From Enoplolaimus lenunculus (Eukaryota > Nematoda > Enoplea > Enoplida > Thoracostomopsidae), in assembly GCA_030248215.1 (NCBI GenBank), contig JASANG010003492.1:35596-99595 (forward strand): a stretch of DNA of 64,000 bases. The letters run 5' to 3'. Every line of letters starts with the position of its first letter. Positions within the stretch are counted from its first letter, which is position 1. A model generated the notes under the pieces. The model was given only the letters and a program-made list of their open reading frames with translations, searched no databases and had not been told where the DNA came from. Shown in pieces: positions 58,651 through 64,000 of the stretch. The translations under genes were made by a program, and so were the position numbers.

Positions 58651-58820
58651 AAGCGCGAACACCGAACAAAGAAGAAATTAAAATGAAAGTATGTAATATA
58701 CGATTTAATACTTTTCATTTTAATTTCTGCTTTGTTCGGTGTTCGCGCTTTGAAGTTTTCTAAAATTTCACGTCAAACTTGTAAGCGAGAATACCGAACA
58801 AAGCTGAAATTAAAATGAAA
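58651..58820. repeat. Hairpin plus third direct copy
   Basis: 'aagcgcgaacaccgaacaaa' through 'aaaatgaaagtat' (58651-58692) is inverted at 58709-58750 around an 18-bp loop. A direct copy of the first arm, with its 'cgtcaaacttgt' leader, follows at 58770-58820. It lies just upstream of the dipeptidase start codon at 58460. Confidence 0.8.
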
Positions 58821-58952
58821 TTTAATATAACCGGGACGTCAGCAAGACGAACTCGACTTCGTGACATGCGGAAGCATGAAGGAAAAAATAAGTCATGCTG
58901 ATGCCGCTCTATGAGAGATAAAAGTCTAAAAACTCAGCAGCTAATTACCTTG

Positions 58953-59022
58953 TGGCGTCGCTCAGTTATAGCGCACTGGACTAAGAACATGTCGACCACG
59001 GATCATGGAATTGAAATTTCGT
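58953..59022 (+). repeat. tRNA-like SINE head
   Basis: 'ggcgtcgctcagttatagcg' resembles a box A and D arm, and 'gcactggactaagaa' an anticodon arm, but the T arm is degraded. Downstream to about 59160 may be its body. Confidence 0.45.
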
Positions 59023-59224
59023 AAAAACGACCCTTAATTTCACGTGCAAGCACTAATAGCTAAAAAATGCTGCACCCTGGCCGAACCAACTGATGGAATG
59101 GTGACCAGGATGTGATCGCAATGGCAAACTGTCGTACTTGAACGCAGTTCTTAGAGTTCATGTGGTAAAGTCAATGCGCGCACACATCTGCCACCTTGGG
59201 TTCCCTGCAGTTAGCTACGTATTT

Positions 59225-59358
59225 AACAGGTTTCCATAGTGCAATTTAAAGCATCATTCCAGGATTTAAGGGCGCAAAGAAACTATTAACTTTTAACACA
59301 AAAAATTTCTAATGGGGGTTGTACGCCCCCCGCCAACCCTCTGAATCCTCTAGTGTGC
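59225..59358. mobile_element. Degraded 'ggatcc' hAT-like copy
   Basis: 'tctaatgggggttgtacgcc' to 'accctctgaatcctctagt' parallels the right half of the element at 599-809. Confidence 0.5.
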
Positions 59359-59749
59359 ATTTCTTCACCGGAACCGGAATTTCGGTTACGCTCTGGATGG
59401 CAGCTATAGATTTCACTCGAGACACAGCAGCTTAACAAAACACAGAATCACATACGTATGGTGCAATATTGGCAGAAACAATCTGGAGCGAAGCGAGCAA
59501 CAAGCCAAATAATCGTGAACAATCGATAATATAAAACATGGCTCCGAATGCGCAAATTATAAAATTTTTTGTAAGCGCATGGCTGATTGGTTTTGCCGGG
59601 GGAGCCTTTAAGCCTCCGCCTGATCCTAATTCGAAACATAAACCGAAGCCTAAGCCTAAGCCAGAAGTGTAATCGTACGCCTACGCCTCAGCCTAAGCCA
59701 AAGCATATGCATAGCCACACAAGCATAAACCCCTCTTTGTTGTTCATAT

Positions 59750-60091
59750 TTGGGTGCAACCGGAGGTAAAAAATACCGGAGCCGGAGTCGGTGGTCAACG
59801 AAACTTGCCGGAGCCGGAGGTGAGGCGAAATTAGGTAGATAGAAAAATTAATTTTAGCCAATATCTGCAATATGTTGTTTAAGTTGTTCTGTTTTACGCT
59901 AATTTTATGCGAAATTTCAGAAATTCCTTCCTGAAAAGTGTGACAAAAGGAAAAACGAAATGTGCTAAACAGATAAATTTTGCAAAATTATGCAAAATTT
60001 TCCTAAAATTGACGGAACCTCGGGCAAAAGTTACCAGAACCGGAGGCTGATTTTCTGCCGGAGCTGGAGGTAAACCTCCGGTTGTACCGTG
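59750..60091. mobile_element. hAT-like GGGTGCAACCGGAGG element with 8-bp duplication
   Basis: Ends TTGGGTGCAACCGGAGG and CCTCCGGTTGTACCGTG. Flanks gttcatat (59742-59749) and gttcgtat (60092-60099), 7 of 8. Interior 'ccggagccgg' near both ends. Confidence 0.8.
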
Positions 60092-60102
60092 GTTCGTATA
60101 TA

Positions 60103-60470
60103 CAAAGTGCAACCGGAGGTGAAAAATACCGAAACCGAAGCCGGAGGTTAACAAATTTTGCCTTAGGTGAAGACGGAGGTGAGGCGAAATTAGGTAGTGA
60201 AAGTGATGTTTAATTTGCTTACCAAATATTTGTGTCGGTGTTGAATATTTAAGTGTTACACTTACTTTTCACGAAATCTCGGTAATTTTGTCTTAAAACA
60301 CAACCAAAAGTTAGAACGAAACTCACCGTGCAGATAAAAATTTGTAACAATATGCAAAATTTCTCTACCCAAATTCCAAGAAACTCAGGCACAAATTCTA
60401 CCGGAGCCGGAGCTGGGGATCGATTGTCTGCCGGAGCCGGAGCCAGACGAAGACCTATGGTTGTACCCTG
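60103..60470. mobile_element. hAT-like element, neighbour of the previous copy
   Basis: Ends CAAAGTGCAACCGGAGG and 'cctatggttgtaccctg'. Flanks cgtatata and aatatata, 6 of 8. Similar in sequence and orientation to 59750-60091, only 11 bp away. Confidence 0.75.
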
Positions 60471-60744
60471 AATATATAAACAGAACTGTTTTGAACGCTT
60501 GCGTACACTGCACTCCTGTTTGTTGTTGTCCCGGAACAGTGAGACGACCATTAATGCAACATGGGCCACTATTTTATGTGTGGACCAAGTTCATTGTGCC
60601 GGAAACCTCAGTTAACGCTAATTTTTATAACACGGGACGTCTTGGGTTTGAAATTTTAAAGACTTCAAAGAACTGGGGTTCTGTGAATTTATTATATTAA
60701 GTACAAAAAACAGTTGAAATTTTTTAAATATAAAATGTTCAGGC

Positions 60745-60835
60745 AATTTCGACCTAAGCCTAACCCTAAGCCTCTAGCCTAAGCCTAAGCCTAAGCCTAA
60801 GCGCAAGAATGAGCCTAAACCTAAGTTTAATCCTT
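60745..60835. repeat. TTAGGC array (cctaag)n
   Basis: The cleanest run in the window: about nine cctaag units on the plus strand, then 'cgcaagaatgagcc' as in the MITE interiors. The upstream end 'agtgagacgaccattaatg' near 60540-60568 may be a related terminus. Confidence 0.75.
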
Positions 60836-60837
60836 TA

Positions 60838-60996
60838 TCACATGAATATTTCCTATTTCCCATAAGACCTACTTTTATGCTAGGATTCGAACTCCAGTGA
60901 CTGGAGGGGGAGGCGTATACCACCACCACTCAGCTATAGGAGCTTGACGCTCGAGTCCGAGAGGGCTCTCACGTCTTGTGGTGATTTAGTACTATG
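60838..60996 (-). repeat. tRNA-derived SINE, copy 2, interrupted
   Basis: Matches 3503-3660 over the tRNA-like part and 'ctcacgtcttgtggtgattt'. Homology stops at 'agtacta', where the element at 60997 begins; copy 1 continues with 'ctttgtatacgtg'. Confidence 0.75.
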
Positions 60997-63900
60997 GGCC
61001 CATGTATAGATCAGGGGCTTCCACTTTTCCAGGGTGGAAAACTTACGACCAGGAGTGCATCGCAGCCACTCCTGTATGACGACCTGATTTTTCACTGGTT
61101 GGTAGGAAAAATCGCGGGCATAGGTTTTGCTGTGGAAAAGTGGAAAATTCATAAGCCTGCATATTTCCTGGTTCGGTAGGGAAAATCTGTATTGTAAAGT
61201 TTGTTTGGAAAACGGGAAAAGCGGAAAATTTAAAAGCTTACATTATTCCTGGGTTGGTAGGGAAAATTTGAAGCATAGGTTTTGGTTGGAAAACGGAAAA
61301 CTGGAAAATTTAAACGCTTTGATTTTCCCTTGGTTGGTAGGGAAAATCTGTAGTGTAAAAGTTTGTTTGGAAAACGGGAAAAGTGGAAATTTTAAAAGCT
61401 TACATTATTCCTGGGTTGGTAGGGAAAATTTGAAGCATAGATTTTGGTTGGAAAACGGGAAAAGTGGAAAATTTGAACGCCTTGATTTTCCCTTGGTTGG
61501 TAGGGAAAATCTGTAGTGTAAAAGTTGTATGGAAAACGGGAAAAGTGGAAAATTTAAACGCTTTGATTTTCCCTTGGTTGGTAGGGAAAATCTGTAGTGT
61601 AAAAGTTTGTTTGGAACACGGGAAAAGTGGAAATTTTAAAAGCTTACATTATTCCTGGGTTGGTAGGGAAAATTTGAAGCATAGGTTTTGGTTGGAAAAC
61701 GGGAAAAGTGGAAAATTTGAACGCCTAGATTTTCCCTTGGTTGGTAGGGAAAATCTGCAGCATAGGTTTTGGTTGGAAAACGGGAAAATAGGAAAATTTA
61801 AACGCCTAAATTTACCCTGGGTTGGTAGGAAAATTCTGAAGCATTGGTTTTGTTTTTAAAACGGGAAAAGTGGAAAATTTCTACGTCTAGATTTCCCCTT
61901 GGTTGGAAGGGAAAATCTAAAGCATAGGTTTTGTTTGGAAAATGGGAAAAGTAGAAAATTCCAATGGCGACGCTTTGAGTGACGCCTTAAGGTTGTAAAA
62001 AAGTTTTAATTTGTTTTAAAGACGTTGTTGGCTATGGCCGGAAAGCTGAGGAAACATAAATATATCAAATTTGGTCGACGCTGACTTCCAATCCAGGGTA
62101 AATCTAGGCGTTTAAATTTTCCACTTTTCCCATTTTTCAACAAAAAATTATGCTTCATATTTACCCTACCAACCTAAGGTGAATATAGGCCTTTAAATTT
62201 TCCACTTTTCCCGTTTTCAACCAAAACCTATGCTTCAGATTTTCTTTACCAACCCAGGGTAAATCTAGGCATTGAAATTTTCCACTTTTTCCGTTTTCCA
62301 ACCAAAACTTATGCTTCAGATTTACCCTACCAACCTAAGGTAAATCTAGGTCTTTAAATTTTCCACTTTTCCCATTTTCCAACCAAAACCTATCGAAGGT
62401 AAATCTAGGCCTTTAAATTTTCCACTTTTCCCGTTTTCCAACCAAAACCTATGCTTCAGATTTTCCCTACCAACCTAAGGTAAATCTAGGCCTTTAAATT
62501 TTCCACTTTTCCCGTTTTCCAACCAAAACCTATGCTTCAGATTTTCCGTACCAACCTAAGGTAAATCTAGGCCTTTAAATTTTCCACTTTTCCCGTTTTC
62601 CAACCAAAACCTATGCTTCAGATTTTCCCTACCAACCTAAGGTAAATCTAGGCCTTTAAATTTTCCACTTTTCCCATTTTCCAACCAAAACCTATGCTTC
62701 ATATTTTCCCTACCAACCTAAGGTAAATCTAGGCCTTTAAATTTTCCACTTTTCCCGTTTTCCAACCAAAATCTATACTTCAGATTTTCCCTACCAAGCC
62801 ATGGTAAAACTAAGCATTAAAATTTTCCACTTTTCCCGTTTTCCGACCAAAACCTATGCCTTACGCTTGAATTTTCCACTTTTCCCGTTTTCCAACCGAA
62901 ACCTTTGGTTCACGTTTTCCCTACCAACCCAGCGAAAAAATCTAGGCATTAGAATTTTCGACTTTTCCAGTTTTCCAACCGAAACCATTGCTTCAGGTTT
63001 TCCCTACCAACCCAGGATGAAAATCTAGGCATTGGAATTTTCCACTTTTCCCGTTTTCCAATCAAAACGTATGCTTCAGATTTTCCCTACCAACCCAGCG
63101 AAAAAATCCAGGCATTAGAATTTTCCACTTTTCCCGTTTTCCAACCAAAACCTATGCTTCAGATTTTCCTTACCAACCGAGGGGAAAAATCTAGGCATTA
63201 GAATTTTCCACTTTTCCCGTTTTCCAACCAAAACCTATGCCCTACGCTTGAATTTTCCACTTTTCCACTTTTCCCGTTTTCCAACCATCGCTTTAGATTT
63301 CTCTTACTAACCAAGAAAGTATCTAGGCATTTCAATTTTCCATTTTTCCTGTTTTCCAACCAAAACCTATGCTTCAAATTTTCCCTACCAACCCAGGGTA
63401 AAAATCTAGGCATTAGAATTTTCCACTTTTCCCGTTTTCCAACCAAAACCTGTGCTTCAGATTTTCCCTACCAACCCAGAATAAAAATCTAGACATTAGA
63501 ATTTTCCACTTTTCCCGTTTTCCAACCAAAACCTGTGCTTCAGATTTTCCCTACCAACCCAGCGTAAAAATCTAGGCATTAAAATTTTCCACTTTTCCCG
63601 TTTTCCAACCAAAACCTATGCCCTACGCTTGAATTTTCCACTTTTCCCGCTTTTCAACCAAAACCTTTGTTTCAGATATTTCTTACTAACCAAGAAAATA
63701 TCTAGGCATTTCAATTTTCCACTTTTCCCGTTTTCCAACCAAACCTACGCTTCTGAATTTCCCTACCAACCCAGGGGAAAAATCTAGGCATTAAAATTTT
63801 ACACTTTTCCCGTTTTCCAACCAAAACCTATGCTTCAGATTTTCCCTACCAACCCAGGGGAAAATCTAGGCGTTCCAATTTTCCACTTTTCCCGTTTTCC

Positions 63901-64000
63901 AACCAAAACCCATGCTTCAGATTTCCCTACCAACCCAGGGAAAAATCTAGGCATTAGAATTTTACACTTTTCCCGTTTTCCAACCAAAACCTATGCTTCA
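60997..64000. repeat. Inverted pair of 81-bp tandem arrays within a GGCCCATG-type terminus
   Basis: Starts with GGCCCATGTATAGATCAGGG, a terminus of the TTAGGC-bearing MITEs. From about 61115 to 61970 about eleven units of 81 bp read 'ggttggtagggaaaatctg', 'ggaaaacgggaaaagtgg'. From about 62085 to the window end more than twenty units read the reverse complement ('ttttccacttttcccg', 'accaaaacctatgcttcag'). About 110 bp of unrelated sequence lies at the centre. Some right-arm units are shortened or extended. The right end is outside the window. 81 is a multiple of three, so long repetitive frames of up to 131 codons stay open; they are not genes. Confidence 0.9.

Noticed and set aside
61127-61859. 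Open frames of 129 and 131 codons repeating 'LVGKICSV' and 'WLENGKSGKF'
   Set aside because: They follow from an 81-bp tandem unit, which is divisible by three; no start context, splice sites or domain, and the opposite arm shows the same effect.
62085-64000. CRISPR-like array
   Set aside because: The whole 81-bp unit is conserved with no unique spacers, and the setting is an animal genome.

Overview
The window looks like nuclear DNA of an intron-rich, AT-rich invertebrate, most probably a nematode. Three observations point that way: the hexamer TTAGGC, which is the nematode-type telomere repeat, recurs in at least a dozen places; introns end mostly in TTTTAG or TTTCAG; and the four recognisable genes are all animal genes. 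No species can be fixed from sequence alone. An enoplean or mermithid-like worm would fit the large, MITE-filled introns, but that is a guess.

Four multi-exon genes could be rebuilt exon by exon. (1) Minus strand, 11825 down to about 205: a secreted protein with a signal peptide, two von Willebrand A (vWA) domains, a very long basic Lys/Ser/Thr linker and a poly-Thr segment. (2) Minus strand, 32927 to 19749: cytoplasmic alanyl-tRNA synthetase, 21 exons, about 988 residues. (3) Plus strand, 34747 to 43427: a RILP-like protein with RH1 and RH2 domains and an unusually long low-complexity tail. (4) Minus strand, 58460 to 51367: an M20 metallopeptidase of the CNDP2 (cytosolic non-specific dipeptidase) type, 14 exons, 484 residues. 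Genes 2 and 3 are divergent across 1.8 kb; genes 3 and 4 are convergent across about 8 kb. They have no evident shared pathway: matrix or secreted protein, translation, Rab-linked trafficking, peptide turnover.

The rest is mostly small non-autonomous DNA transposons, many with target-site duplications that can be read directly. The main groups are: (a) elements with GGCC(C/A)ATGT ends and 8-bp duplications whose interior is an array of TTAGGC hexamers; (b) a 'gagtcaaattgactc' palindromic family at TA sites; (c) a GC-rich family ending AGGGTGGCGCTATAC, also at TA; (d) hAT-like families starting CAGGGTG or CAGTGGCGGATCC; (e) a tRNA-derived SINE; (f) a 'gtagccagctcac' family. Several are nested in each other.

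The last 3 kb (60997 to the window end) is an inverted pair of 81-bp tandem arrays that starts with the same GGCCCATGTATAGA terminus as group (a) and interrupts a SINE. Together with a third element filled with a GGGACA-type minisatellite, this suggests one transposon lineage that repeatedly carries different short tandem repeats, including the telomere hexamer. That is the most unusual signal in the window.
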